Positions 38,509 to 48,837 are shown, counted from the first letter of the stretch. The stretch is 64,000 nt of DNA from Vibrio tapetis subsp. tapetis (GCF_900233005.1 NZ_LT960611.1:992001-1056000); one strand, 5' to 3'. Numbers and translations: made by a program. The notes: generated from the letters alone by a model not told the origin.

Positions 38509-39007
38509 AACATTCTAATTTTTGTTTGAGCGTTAACAGTAAATGTTGGTTTCGTCTTTGTAGATGGTAAGCAAAGTACATCCCAGACAACGCTGCGACT
38601 AAACCTGCCAACGTAGTCAGCATCGCTTGACTGATCCCATCGGAAACGGCTTGCAATACATCGTCACTATTTAGGCGAGAAAAACAGCGCATCATGCCAT
38701 CAACGGTTCCAAGTAAGCCAAGCATAGGTAACACTCGAACAAACAACCGAATTTCAGCCAAACCTTTTTGTAGATGCAAACGGACTTGGCTTAACCACCC
38801 CTGAATCAACAGCACCTGATCAGGTTTTGCCATGCAAGAGTAGCAGGACAAGGTTGCCTTCAAAGTCTGTGCATATTCTTGGTTGGAAAACTGAGATAAG
38901 CTCCAATAGCACCGCAGGATCAGCCCCCACATGATGAGAGAAATCAAAACGATCCCCCCCATCACACCACTCACATTCTCGGTCGATAATCCTATCAAGC
39001 TAAGCAT
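38498..39007 (-). CDS. exbB: ExbB-type motor protein (MotA/TolQ/ExbB family)
   Basis: A 169-residue protein with three membrane segments and the family core 'VRVLPMLGLLGTVDGMMRCFSRLN...ISQAMLTTLAGLVAALSGMYFAYHL'. Partner of the ExbD encoded immediately downstream. Confidence 0.9.
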   Translation of the reverse strand: MLSLIGLSTENVSGVMGGIVLISLIMWGLILRCYWSLSQFSNQEYAQTLKATLSCYSCMAKPDQVLLIQGWLSQVRLHLQKGLAEIRLFVRVLPMLGLLGTVDGMMRCFSRLNSDDVLQAVSDGISQAMLTTLAGLVAALSGMYFAYHLQRRNQHLLLTLKQKLECYEN

Positions 39008-40286
39008 TGCTGCCTCGAACGATGTCGTTTATCCACCACTAGGCTAGCGACTTGATGCTCGACGATTTCAGCTAGGCTTAAAGCCCGTGATTTCACGACA
39101 CAATGCAATAGCAATAGAGGAATCGCCGTTAACAAGCCCATCTTTGTGGTCAGTAAAGCTTCGGCTATTCCACCAGAAAGCAGCTCACTGTTCGAAACAC
39201 CTTGAGAAGTCAAAATAGAAAATGTTTCGATCATGCCGCCAACTGTCCCCAAAAGCCCCATAAGAGGAGCAATAGCAGCAAGTACTGCAAGAGTACCAAT
39301 ACCCTTATTTAACCAAGGCATCTCTTTACTTACGCTTGCATCAACCACATCTTCAATGTGCTCCGCTTCTTGGCAAGACTGCAATTTAAGCAACACGCGG
39401 CCCAATAAATTACTCGATTCAGGTGTATCGAGTTGTAATAGTTGCTTGTTAACTTCTCTTTGCTCTTTAGTTAGAACGACAAAGCGGAAAAGACCAATGG
39501 CGAAACCAAACGCCGCAACACAGCCAATCAGTGCACCCACCACGCCAGCTGAGCGATACGTGTCAAACCAACCAGATTGATATTTTGCGTTTGCCAACAT
39601 AACACCAAATGTCGGATCTATGAGCCACTGCGAAACAGGAATTTCTAGCTGAGGCTGAGGTTCCAGCTGTTGCCATAACTGGCGTTCAGGAAGGTATTTA
39701 AGCCACCCATATTGTTCTGAATACTGGCTAAACGGACCAATATGTTGAATAAGAGACTTAACGACTTGACCGTTTGTCAAGACCACCTCTCCTCCTTTTA
39801 ACCCCACCTTCGCGGTCGCGACCAATTGACCTGATAGCTCAATCCAAAATTGACGAATGTCTTCAATATCTACGTTGCGCTTGGATAGGTCTTGATGGTC
39901 TTCACTGAGTTTCCAGCTACTAAACTGACGGGCGTTATTGGAGAAACTCACATATTGAACCTGAGTGGTTTCTATCACATCATTAAGAGTTTCTCGACTC
40001 TGATTAAGTTGTTTTCTCTTCGTTTCCAACGCTTGCTGAAGCTCAATAATGCGTATTTCTAAATCTCGGTTATCTTGGTTAATCTGCGCTAAACGCTGTT
40101 TGGTATCTGTTACATCCGCCACCAAAACAGACAAATCTTGCTGCTTATTAGCACGAAAGCCCTCCACTTGAGCGTGTTGTATTTTATTAGTTTGTTTAAG
40201 TTGTTGCAGGATTTCTTCTAACCCTTGAGCTTGTAAAAAAAGGGAAGCAACAGCAAAATCACAGGCACAAAACGAAAGCTGATCAT
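38995..40286 (-). CDS. ttpC: TtpC-type large ExbB homologue, frameshifted in a T7 run near its signal peptide
   Basis: The open frame from 40167 (a GTG) gives 390 residues: a periplasmic coiled coil, then a three-helix ExbB domain ('GIGTLAVLAAIAPLMGLLGTVGGMIETFSILT'). It has no signal peptide. Reading upstream, ATG at 40286 starts 'MISFRFVPVILLLLPFF', a signal peptide, in another frame. A -1 shift at the seven Ts (40235-40241, As on the plus strand) joins them as '...PFFLQAQGLEEILQQLKQ...', the expected TtpC N-terminus. So one T is missing, either truly or in the assembly. TtpC is a Vibrio-specific fourth part of TonB2 systems. Confidence 0.85.
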
Positions 40287-40311
40287 ATTATTTAGATGAG
40301 TCATAAAACAC

Positions 40312-41091
40312 CTATAAAGAAGCGTTATTTGCAAGTGCAGGAATGCGTAACAACGAGGGCGAATAACTGACATTTACGGCATCAATCGATCGCTTGAGCA
40401 GAGCCGATTGCTGATCGTCTAATGTTTGCCAGCCTGAACCGCTCTTCCACTGTGCACCTGTCTTTGCGTCTAAACTCAGGTAGTAATAACCAACACGCCC
40501 AACACGTAGAAAATTCACTTCTTGGGTAGGTGATAATCTCCCTTGCCAAGTTTCGACACTGTGTCCGTACCCAATTTCAACCTGATAGGCCTCAATAAGC
40601 TTGTTTAGTTTTTGTGCTGACGTAGCCGTCGGGTCCGCCAACTTTTCCTTTAACAACGACAAACGCAGTGACCGCTCTTGCATCAAGAAAGGCAAATCTT
40701 GCTCTACCAGAGCCTCTAAACCTTGATGCATTTCCGTTAACAACGGCAGCAAACGGATTTTTGTCTTTCGCATGTTATCCATCTCGTCGTCTAGCTCAAC
40801 AAGCGCAGACTCTAACTGCTTTACTTGAAATGCGAGTTGCTGTCGGTATTTGGATTGCAGCCTCAATTCATAGCCTAATTGGCGACGATCTTCAGTGTAC
40901 TGCTGAACCTGCCTGTCTAGAGACTCCACCTGTCGTTGTGACGCGACAGTCACAGACAAGCTCTGTAATTCCTCTTTAATGACGTCATCTGTCTTGACCT
41001 CCGCCCTGACTTGAGTAGAACACAAAAGGAAAGTGTAAATAACTGATATTATCAATTTATCAGAATTAAAGTTTGTTTGAAAAGAAAGCAT
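40312..41091 (-). CDS. DUF3450 family protein, first gene of the TonB2-like operon
   Basis: A 259-residue exported coiled-coil protein with 'DRQVQQYTEDRRQLGYELRLQSKYRQQLAFQVKQLESALVELDDEMD' and 'DAKTGAQWKSGSGWQTL'. DUF3450 genes head Vibrio TonB2 operons next to TtpC. The signal peptide is at residues 13-31. A Fur-like site lies 47 bases upstream. Confidence 0.85.
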   Translation of the reverse strand: MLSFQTNFNSDKLIISVIYTFLLCSTQVRAEVKTDDVIKEELQSLSVTVASQRQVESLDRQVQQYTEDRRQLGYELRLQSKYRQQLAFQVKQLESALVELDDEMDNMRKTKIRLLPLLTEMHQGLEALVEQDLPFLMQERSLRLSLLKEKLADPTATSAQKLNKLIEAYQVEIGYGHSVETWQGRLSPTQEVNFLRVGRVGYYYLSLDAKTGAQWKSGSGWQTLDDQQSALLKRSIDAVNVSYSPSLLRIPALANNASL

Positions 41092-41137
41092 ATTTATAGG
41101 GGAAGCGAATGATATGTGAGTAACTATTATATGCCAA

Positions 41138-41152
41138 TGATAATTATTTTCA
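41138..41152. promoter_or_regulatory. Fur box for the leftward TonB2-like operon
   Basis: TGATAATTATTTTCA keeps the perfect TGATAAT half and one mismatch in the other half of the 7-1-7 core. It is in the 495-base divergent intergenic region, close to the DUF3450 gene start. Confidence 0.75.
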
Positions 41153-41555
41153 CTTAAAAGATAAACAACTATTTTAAAATTACACTGATGAACTTGATAA
41201 ACACATTAAAAACAACAAGTTAAATTAACAAACAACATTATTACAACTTGATTTTATTAAGGTACGACCGGCTTCCGAAAGAAAGTTCAAAATTATTTTA
41301 TTTTTTTCCACATCACTTGTTAACAAATTGAAAACAGATCACACACCCATTTGGTATATTATTCTAAATGAAATTAATTCTTACAAAGTGAGGTACACAC
41401 TATTTCATTAGAATTAACTCACTTACATTACCGCGCATAATTCCCCTCTAAAATTAACAATATTTGAACATTTAAAATCAGAAATCAAAGAAAAATCAGC
41501 CATATGAATCGAGTTTAGCTCATTTACTAAGTGAATATTTTGCTGATAACATAAT

Positions 41556-41570
41556 TGAGAACTATTCTCA
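41556..41570. promoter_or_regulatory. Fur box for the rightward receptor operon
   Basis: TGAGAACTATTCTCA, a near-perfect palindrome of the Vibrio-type Fur form (TGAGAAT-N-ATTCTCA). It ends 16 bases before the receptor ATG, where Fur binding would cover the promoter or ribosome site. The rest of 41153-41555 is AT-rich and shows no gene. Confidence 0.75.
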
Positions 41571-41586
41571 CTTACAAAAATAAACT

Positions 41587-43938
41587 ATGACACATCTCAA
41601 CAAAACTTCGCTTGCTGTATTCATCAGCGCCGCGCTTTTTGCCGGCTCTAGCGCTTACGCCGCTAGCACTGCTCAACCAAACCCAGAAGATCAACTAACC
41701 GTAACGGTCACCGATAAACAAGATGATGATCTCTCGTCGAAACAAACCATCGATCAAGAGGCCATAAAAAATACCCCTTCGGGAAATGGCAACCTAAGCG
41801 ACTATTTAAAGTCCAACCCAAACGTACGTTACGCCGAAAGCGATCAAAGTGGTTTTACCAATGGAGAAATTAAACCGGCGTCAATCTCTATTAACGGTGC
41901 AGACCCAAGCCAAACGGCCTATATGTTAGACGGTATTAATATCAACAATGACATCGACCCTACTGGAGGCCTGTTTGAAGGTCATATAGGTGTAATACCA
42001 AGTCAAAGTTCTGAACAAGCCTATTTCTTTGACGCTAATATGTTAGCGGGCGTGACTGTTTACGACAGTAATGTGCCTGCAAATTTGGGTGGCTTTACAG
42101 GCGGCGCGGTGGTTGCTGAAACACGCCAATACAGCGGTAAAAGTCACACCCAGTTGAAATACCGTGGCACGCGTTCTAGCTGGGCTTCAATGAAGGTCGA
42201 CGACAACATTAAAAACGACCTCGACGCAGCAATCCCACTGAGTAACGGTGCCATTTATCAACCAATTTATAAGAAAGAATTTTTTAGCCTCGTTACCGAA
42301 CAAGGCATTACCGATAACATAGGTATGGTGCTTGGCTTTAGTCGCCGAGACTCAAACATTCGACAATCTCGTCAAATCAATCCAGCAGGTGACCGTGACA
42401 ACCAAGATCACACTCGCCGCTCTGACAACATTTTGGCCAACTTCAATTGGACGCCAGACGTTAATCGCAGTTTGGAGCTGGGCTTACGCTATTCTGATTA
42501 TAAGGAAGGCAAATATTTTGCTGATAATATCGACGGTAATGTCACAGACACCCACCAAGCCTATGGCACAACCTTAAGATGGAAACAATATTTAGCCAAA
42601 GGAACGCTAACGGCGACCGCAGCCTACGATAAGTTCGCTGACCAGCGTGAATCTAATAGCTCGCACGCCATACAAACCTTTGATATTGGTAACGACCGAA
42701 ACTACGAAAGTGGCGGCTACGGCGACAGTCAAATCGCCCAACAAAACACCAACTTCATGCTCGATTATGCGCTTGACCCACTAACTTGGGGAAAAACAAC
42801 GCATGCTATCAAATTAGGGGCTAGCCATCAGATCACCAACTATGATTTTAATCGAGATCAAAACGTAATCGTTGACCAACGAACCCTCTTTGCTGGCATG
42901 GAGTTTGGCGATACAAAAACGGTCTCGCAAGGTAACGTCAGTACTAAGTATCAGAATTCGACCGCTTATGCACAAGACATCATAAAGTGGAACAATCTTA
43001 CTCTGCGCCCAGGGGTGCGAATTGAAAAAGACGATTACCTCGGTAATACCAATATTGCCCCACGGTTCTCAGCGAACTGGCAAGCACTGGCTAACACACG
43101 CCTTAATTTAGGCTTGAACCGCTACTACGGGCGTTCATTTGCTTCCATGAAGCTAGCCGGAGAGATTTTAAAACTAGATGAAAACCATTCTAGACGCTAC
43201 GAATCTATTGACGGATTAAATACCCCTTACGCCGATGAGCTCAGTCTAGGCATCAACCAAAACGTCGGCAACTTTGCGCTAACTGCTCGCTATGTTCTGC
43301 GTAAGAACAAACAGCGATTAGTACCGGACGAAAAAGGCTCTGGTAACAACATAGTTGAAGAATACCGTAACGGCAGTGACTTCAACGTTAACATCTACAC
43401 TTTGCAAGTGAGTAACGTAACCCCTTGGGTCGTTGGTCCTACTCATTGGAATACAACATTGGGTGCAGACTGGATTGACACTGATCGCAGTGACCTTCAA
43501 AAAAATATTAACCCAGATGAGTTAATTTTCCTTGATGGAAAAATGATGACCCGTCGACAGGCAGAACAAACCGTCAATAGCAGTGAGGAAGAATGGATGG
43601 TTCGCCTCGGCTTAGATATGCAACTGCCTAAGTATAATATCACCTGGGCGAACAAGGTGTATGTTAAAGCACCAATCACCGGTTACGAATACGATACTGA
43701 TACCTCAATAGGTATCAGTAAATTCAATAGCTTTGACTTTGGCACCCACACCCAATGGGATACCCGAGTCCGCTGGCAGCCGCACCTCATTGCTACTCAC
43801 AACATGTATGTGCAAGTCGATGTGCTTAACGTGCTTAACCAAGTTCGTCAGAAAACGGCTAGAGCAAGCCGCCAAGGCGATTACGGCGAATACACACCAG
43901 GCCGCGAATTTTGGCTTGAGCTAGGTTACGAATTCTAA
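41587..43938 (+). CDS. TonB-dependent receptor of a protease-associated import system (YddB/FusA-like)
   Basis: A 783-residue outer-membrane receptor with signal peptide (MTHLNKTSLAVFISAALFAGSSAYA), TonB box 'EDQLTVTVTD', a plug without the usual siderophore-receptor pattern ('SISINGADPSQTAYMLDGININNDIDPTGG...GVTVYDSNVPANLGGFTGGAVVAETRQY') and a barrel ending 'YTPGREFWLELGYEF'. Operon with an SbmA/YddA-like ABC transporter and an M16 lipoprotein protease, as for E. coli YddB with YddA and PqqL and Pectobacterium FusA with FusC. Fur control argues for an iron-bearing cargo such as ferredoxin. PQQ, a reported ligand of the E. coli homologue, is an alternative. Confidence 0.82.
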   Translation: MTHLNKTSLAVFISAALFAGSSAYAASTAQPNPEDQLTVTVTDKQDDDLSSKQTIDQEAIKNTPSGNGNLSDYLKSNPNVRYAESDQSGFTNGEIKPASISINGADPSQTAYMLDGININNDIDPTGGLFEGHIGVIPSQSSEQAYFFDANMLAGVTVYDSNVPANLGGFTGGAVVAETRQYSGKSHTQLKYRGTRSSWASMKVDDNIKNDLDAAIPLSNGAIYQPIYKKEFFSLVTEQGITDNIGMVLGFSRRDSNIRQSRQINPAGDRDNQDHTRRSDNILANFNWTPDVNRSLELGLRYSDYKEGKYFADNIDGNVTDTHQAYGTTLRWKQYLAKGTLTATAAYDKFADQRESNSSHAIQTFDIGNDRNYESGGYGDSQIAQQNTNFMLDYALDPLTWGKTTHAIKLGASHQITNYDFNRDQNVIVDQRTLFAGMEFGDTKTVSQGNVSTKYQNSTAYAQDIIKWNNLTLRPGVRIEKDDYLGNTNIAPRFSANWQALANTRLNLGLNRYYGRSFASMKLAGEILKLDENHSRRYESIDGLNTPYADELSLGINQNVGNFALTARYVLRKNKQRLVPDEKGSGNNIVEEYRNGSDFNVNIYTLQVSNVTPWVVGPTHWNTTLGADWIDTDRSDLQKNINPDELIFLDGKMMTRRQAEQTVNSSEEEWMVRLGLDMQLPKYNITWANKVYVKAPITGYEYDTDTSIGISKFNSFDFGTHTQWDTRVRWQPHLIATHNMYVQVDVLNVLNQVRQKTARASRQGDYGEYTPGREFWLELGYEF

Positions 43939-43973
43939 CCCCCTCTTAATTAAACACAAATAAGTGTTCCTAA

Positions 43974-44000
43974 TTCAGCTCTGCTATTGGCAGAGCTGAA
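43974..44000 (+). terminator. Intercistronic hairpin after the receptor gene
   Basis: Perfect 11-base stem TTCAGCTCTGC / GCAGAGCTGAA with a five-base loop and no U-tract. It may act as a partial terminator or mRNA stabiliser, allowing much more receptor than transporter. Confidence 0.55.
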
Positions 44001-44024
44001 CGCGTTATTGTCTAACGGTGATGT

Positions 44025-45731
44025 ATGTTTCATAAAACAGAATTAGTATTAAAGAATAAGCGCTTTCTCGCGCAAGTCTGGGCGCTATCGGCTCCCTATT
44101 GGCGAAGTAATGAAAAAGGCATCGCCTGGTTATTGCTAACGATCGTCGTCGGCCTCAATTATCTGATCGTCGAAGTTGCTGTGCTTTATAGCAACTGGAA
44201 CCGTGATTTTTTCAACCTAATGCAAAATGCTGAATGGGAGAACTTCTGGTCTATGCTTGGGACGTTCGTCTTGATTATGGGCGTCTATACGGTCGTGGAT
44301 TTGGTCGAAGAGTATTTACGCCGTGGATTACGCATCCGCTGGCGTCGCTGGTTAACTCACACCTTTTTACAAAAATGGTTAGGCAAAAAACGGCTTTATC
44401 GCCATCAATTGCAATTCTCGAACAGCGATAACCCCGATCAACGCATCACTCAAGATGTAAAAGAATTTTGTGATCAGACGTTAAAAATGGGTTTGGAACT
44501 ACTTCGTACCATTACTAGCCTGTTTTCATTTACGATCATTTTGTGGAATTTGTCTGGTAGCCTTAACTTCACCTTCGCAGGAAGTGAATGGGTGATCCCA
44601 GGTTACATGGTTTGGGTCGCTATCGTGTATTCTGTGATTGGTACATGGCTAACACATAAAATCGCTAAAAAGCTTATCCCACTGAACTTTGAGCAAGAAA
44701 AAAGCGAAGCCGACTTTCGTTTTCATTTAATGCGCGTTCGTGAGCACGCCGAGTCTATCGCACTACAAAGAGGCGAGCATGCCGAACTTTCGCGCACTCA
44801 AGGCTTGTTTGGAAAAGTATGGGACAACTGGCAACAGCTCACCGGAATGAAGCTCAAATACAGCGCCTTTACTAGTGGTTACAACGAAGTTGCTCGCATA
44901 TTCCCCTACCTTGTCGCTTCTCCGCGTTTAATGAGTGGCGCGTTGCAACTGGGTGACATGATGCAAACAGCAACGGGCTTTTACCGAGTACAAGAGGCCT
45001 TCAGTTGGTTTGTGGACTCTTACGATTCCATTGCAGATTGGCGCGCTGTGACGGGGCGATTAATCACTTTCCACTCTCAACTGGAAAACTTACCTGATCA
45101 ACTTCCAATGAAGGTTTCGGATAAACCAAGCTGGAAAAACCTCTACTTATTCTCGCCAGAAAAATCGCCACTGGTGCTTGAGCAATCTGGCTACATTGAT
45201 CAAAATCTGACGATTCAAGGTCCTTCTGGATGCGGTAAAACCACCTTCATGCGAACACTTGCCGGACTTTGGCCCTATCACGAGGGCGAATTGGCGATGC
45301 CAGAGGATAAAGATTGCCTGTTCATTCCTCAAAAACCGTACCTCCCGCATGCTTCATTGCGAGACATCTTGCTATATCCACACCAAGATATTGACTGCTC
45401 GGATGCCACGTTAATTGAGTCACTTGAACGCGCTGGCCTTGTTAATTTAGGGACAGAGTTGAACGTAACAGCAAACTGGCAACAACGTTTGTCCGGTGGA
45501 GAGCTGCAAAAAATCATGCTTGCAAGAAGCTTAGTACAAAAGCCTCAATGGTTATTTTTAGACGAATCGCTTTCAGCACTCGACCCTAAGAGCTATCAAA
45601 CGTTAAAGCTTGCCATCAAACAGCACTTACCGCATAGCAGGGTGGTTGAAATCTCACACCGAGAAAACAACGATGCCGACAACGCGCTATTAACTTTTTG
45701 TCCCCAAACCCAATCATTGAGATTTTCATGA
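44025..45731 (+). CDS. SbmA/BacA-YddA-type ABC transporter (fused membrane and ATPase domains)
   Basis: A 568-residue half-transporter. The first 330 residues form the six-helix SbmA/BacA-like membrane domain ('YSNWNRDFFNLMQNAEWENFW', 'GLRIRWRRWLTHTFLQKWL', 'NPDQRITQDVKEF'). The C-terminal ATPase has Walker A 'GPSGCGKTT', signature 'LSGGELQ' and Walker B 'WLFLDESLSALD'. YddA and FusD belong here and are proposed to take peptide or cargo fragments, or the freed cofactor, across the inner membrane. Its stop overlaps the protease ATG by four bases. Confidence 0.88.
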   Translation: MFHKTELVLKNKRFLAQVWALSAPYWRSNEKGIAWLLLTIVVGLNYLIVEVAVLYSNWNRDFFNLMQNAEWENFWSMLGTFVLIMGVYTVVDLVEEYLRRGLRIRWRRWLTHTFLQKWLGKKRLYRHQLQFSNSDNPDQRITQDVKEFCDQTLKMGLELLRTITSLFSFTIILWNLSGSLNFTFAGSEWVIPGYMVWVAIVYSVIGTWLTHKIAKKLIPLNFEQEKSEADFRFHLMRVREHAESIALQRGEHAELSRTQGLFGKVWDNWQQLTGMKLKYSAFTSGYNEVARIFPYLVASPRLMSGALQLGDMMQTATGFYRVQEAFSWFVDSYDSIADWRAVTGRLITFHSQLENLPDQLPMKVSDKPSWKNLYLFSPEKSPLVLEQSGYIDQNLTIQGPSGCGKTTFMRTLAGLWPYHEGELAMPEDKDCLFIPQKPYLPHASLRDILLYPHQDIDCSDATLIESLERAGLVNLGTELNVTANWQQRLSGGELQKIMLARSLVQKPQWLFLDESLSALDPKSYQTLKLAIKQHLPHSRVVEISHRENNDADNALLTFCPQTQSLRFS

Positions 45732-48555
45732 ACGTTAGCAAACTGTTAGCCGTTGGCACCCTACTTCTATTAAGCGGGTGCCAAACCATTTCACAAGCCT
45801 TTGAGCCAAGTGCGTCACTTTCTACTGCTAAAGAGCCAAGCCAATTACGATTTGATCCTTTGGTGACTACGGGCGAGTTAAGCAACGGATTTCGTTACTA
45901 CTTAGTAGAGAACACTAAGCCCGAATCACGCGTGTATATTCGATTTGTTGTGAACGCAGGCTCGATGAACGAAGACGACGATCAACGAGGTGTTGCGCAT
46001 ATAGTCGAACACATGGCATTTAACGGAACTAAGCACTTTCCAGAAAACCAGCTCATTACCCAATTAGAGCAAGCTGGAATGAAATTTGGGGTCGATATCA
46101 ATGCGTTTACTGACTTTGAAAATACGGTTTATACCTTAAACCTACCATCCAATGACCGTGATACTTTGGATCTTGCCTTGAATATTGTGTCCGACTGGGC
46201 CAGTAACGTGACTATGCTTAAAGGTGACTTAGATGCAGAGCGAGGTATCGTTTTAGAAGAATGGCGAGCACGCTTGGGGCCAATGCTTCGCTTAGGAGAT
46301 AAAAAAAGTGCTATTGAAATGGCCGGTTCTCGCTATGTAGAACGCGACCCTATTGGCGATGTAGAAACCATTAATACCGCATCAAAATACCGTGTTGCTG
46401 ATTTCTACCATAAATGGTACCGCCCAGACAATATGTCTATTGTGGTTGTCGGCGATATCAATAGTCAGCACGTAAAAAAACAACTTGAAACAAAACTTGG
46501 TTCACAAGCAACCCCTGCACACCCGTTAGAAACCGTCGACTATGACATCCCTCTACCCCAAGGATGGCGTAGCGCTTCCGTGCATGAGTATGGTATCACT
46601 ACGCCAGCGGTAGAGCTGAGCTTCTTCTCTGATTTTCAAAGTGAAAACAGCACCTTGCGATATCAACAAGATCTCGCGGCGCAAGTAGCTACACGGCTGT
46701 TAAACGTGCGCTTACAAGCGTGGGAACAAAAGGCTAATAATTCGGTAAACTCCGCTACATTTTACTCGTCGAATCTAGGCAGAAATACAACTCAAGCGGT
46801 ATTTTCTCTGCAGCTTGGCCAAGCCGACTATGACCAAGCAAGCAAAGAGATATTTCGCTTTCTAGCTCAACTCAAACAACACGGCTTTAGCCAAGCCGAG
46901 GTTGAAGGAGAGATCACGAGACTGAAATCTCTCAACGATCGTAACCGTGACAAGCCAATCTATAGTGTGGATTTGGCCGGAGATCTTATGGTTAGCGCTG
47001 CCAGCGGCCAGTTGTTACTCAGTAATGAAGATAAGCACCTGCTTAACCAACGCTTTTTGAATGAACTTAATCTTGAGCAAGTTAACACGGCTTTTCACGA
47101 CATCATTGCTCCTCATTCACGTTTGCTGTTAACCACCCAACCCAACCCAACAAAGCACTCACCAAAACCTTCACAGCAAGCCAGCTCGATTCACTGTGGA
47201 ATAAAACAATGGCTTCCGCACAACCTCAATGGAAACATGACAGCGTACACGCCAGCCTTCCTTCAGTTGAACTCACAACTGGCACTGTAAAGCTTGAAAA
47301 AGTTTGGGCGAAGCACAAGCTGACTGAATATCGATTAAGTAATGGCAGCAAGCTCATTTACCGATACAGCAACAGCAACCCTGGGCAAGTACACTTTAAA
47401 GCGCTGACATCCGGAGGGTTACGCTCGGTGGAGCGTTCCGACTACCACGCTCTACGCATCGCCAGTAATTTGGTGGATGAAACAGGCGTAGGCATAGTAC
47501 CTCAAAGTGACATTCAAACTATTTTTAGAGGTAACCCTGTGGTTATGTCGACCATCATGGACGACTACCAGCAAGGCTTTTCCGGCTGGGCCAAAACCGA
47601 CAGCTTAGAAAAAATGTTTCAGTTATTTCACCTCAAGCTGGCTGACAGTCCGGTTTCTGAAAAAGTGCTGAGCAAATATCAAACTGAAATGGATCAAAGG
47701 TACAGTGACGCAGGCCTAGATGGTGAAGATCAGTTTGTACGCCACGTGTCGTCTCTTCGTTACCCCAACTATGAAACGATTTACAGCGTAGACGGCCAAG
47801 ACATCCACCGCCTAACGACTCAACAGCTTGCGAGTACTTACCAAAAGTACATCGCGAATAAAACCGATTATACCTATTTTATTGTCGGCGATATCTCACA
47901 GCGCAAAGTTGAACAACTGGTGGCACAATATTTGGCTTCTGTAACTGTTCACAACCAACCTCGTGTTCCATATTACGTTAATGCTCACTCACCTAAAATG
48001 CGAGTGAGTGTTAAGAATTCGAATGAACCTCGCGCCGAAGTGGAGCTTTACTTGACCAAAACCCATTCATGGCGCCCAGACGAAGCCTATTACTTAGAGC
48101 TAACTGGAGAATTAGTTCAAGAAGAGTTAAGGCTAAAACTGCGCGAGCAAGCTTCAGGAGTTTACAGCGTAACCAGCTGGTTCTGGCAAAACGCTAAATC
48201 AGCGCAAGCCGAGGGGCGGATCCAATTTTCATGTGCGCCAGACAGAGTCGATGAGTTGTTAAAGCTAACCCATCAAGTTCTGGACGACATAGCAAAAGAT
48301 GGCGTAAACGAATCTGTTTTGCTCAATAAGCGAGCTCAAAGAGCCGACCAAATTGATCGCTTCTTACGCTCTGATCTTGGTATTTTGGCCGCAATGGAGC
48401 AAAGTTACATGCTCACGGAGAAACCTGTTCTCATCGAAGCGAACAAAAGAGCCAACAAAGCCGTCACTAAACGCCAAGTTGATAACCTTGCCTTTCCTTT
48501 CCTAAACCAAGCACAGCGATTTGAAGCCGTGTTGTTACCTAAAGAACAGGAATAA
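45728..48555 (+). CDS. Lipoprotein M16-family metalloprotease (PqqL/FusC-like), frameshifted at a CCCAA repeat
   Basis: Start at 45728 (MNVSKLLAVGTLLLLSGCQ), overlapping the ABC gene as ATGA, with a lipobox. The active site is 'HIVEH' in 'GVAHIVEHMAFNGTKHFPENQ', with 'ERGIVLEEWRARLG' downstream. The first frame goes off after 'SRLLLTTQPNP'. The second half resumes in the -1 frame ('KALTKTFTASQLDSLWNKTMASAQ...') and runs to 48555 with a normal M16 C-terminal half. The switch falls on three tandem CCCAA units (47136-47150). Losing one unit or gaining one base restores a single protein of about 940 residues. Without correction the product is a half-protease; M16 proteins made as two chains do exist, but the second start at 47209 has no good ribosome site. 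Confidence 0.82.
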
Positions 48556-48761
48556 ACTAGCTGAGAAACAAGTAGCTTTTTACGTTTATCCCGTCCCCTA
48601 TACTTTGTAACTGTTCAAGTTTAGGGGACAATCATTAGCGTTCATGTCTGGATATTCCCCCAGTCAGAACTTCATATTACTTATTTATACGTTGTGAAAC
48701 GGCTGCGTTTGGACGGACACGCGAATAGACTGAACACAGTGAAGACCCGAATGATGTTTTC

Positions 48762-48837
48762 TTAGCTTTAGAAACGAAGAAAGCTCTGAATTTTCAGTCA
48801 GGGCTTTCTAATTTGGCGAGAGTGAGGACTCACGACT
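48762..48837 (+). repeat. Right copy of the hairpin-containing direct repeat
   Basis: Same 23-base block (48762-48784), hairpin of the GAAAGC..GGCTTTC type and 17-base tail AGTGAGGACTCACGACT (48821-48837) as at 33085-33152, in the same orientation. It lies beyond the second M16 protease, so the two copies bracket the whole import locus. The rest of 48556-48943 holds no gene. Confidence 0.7.

Noticed and set aside
41587..43938. Naming the receptor PqqU
   Set aside because: Gene context is the same as E. coli yddA-yddB-pqqL, but Fur boxes and a dedicated TonB complex point to an iron-bearing cargo. Sequence alone cannot set the ligand.
47209..48555. Separate second M16 protein starting at ATG 47209
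   Set aside because: No good ribosome site, and in-frame sequence upstream of this ATG (TKTFTASQLDSLWNKT) is clearly coding, so it is the rest of one interrupted protease.
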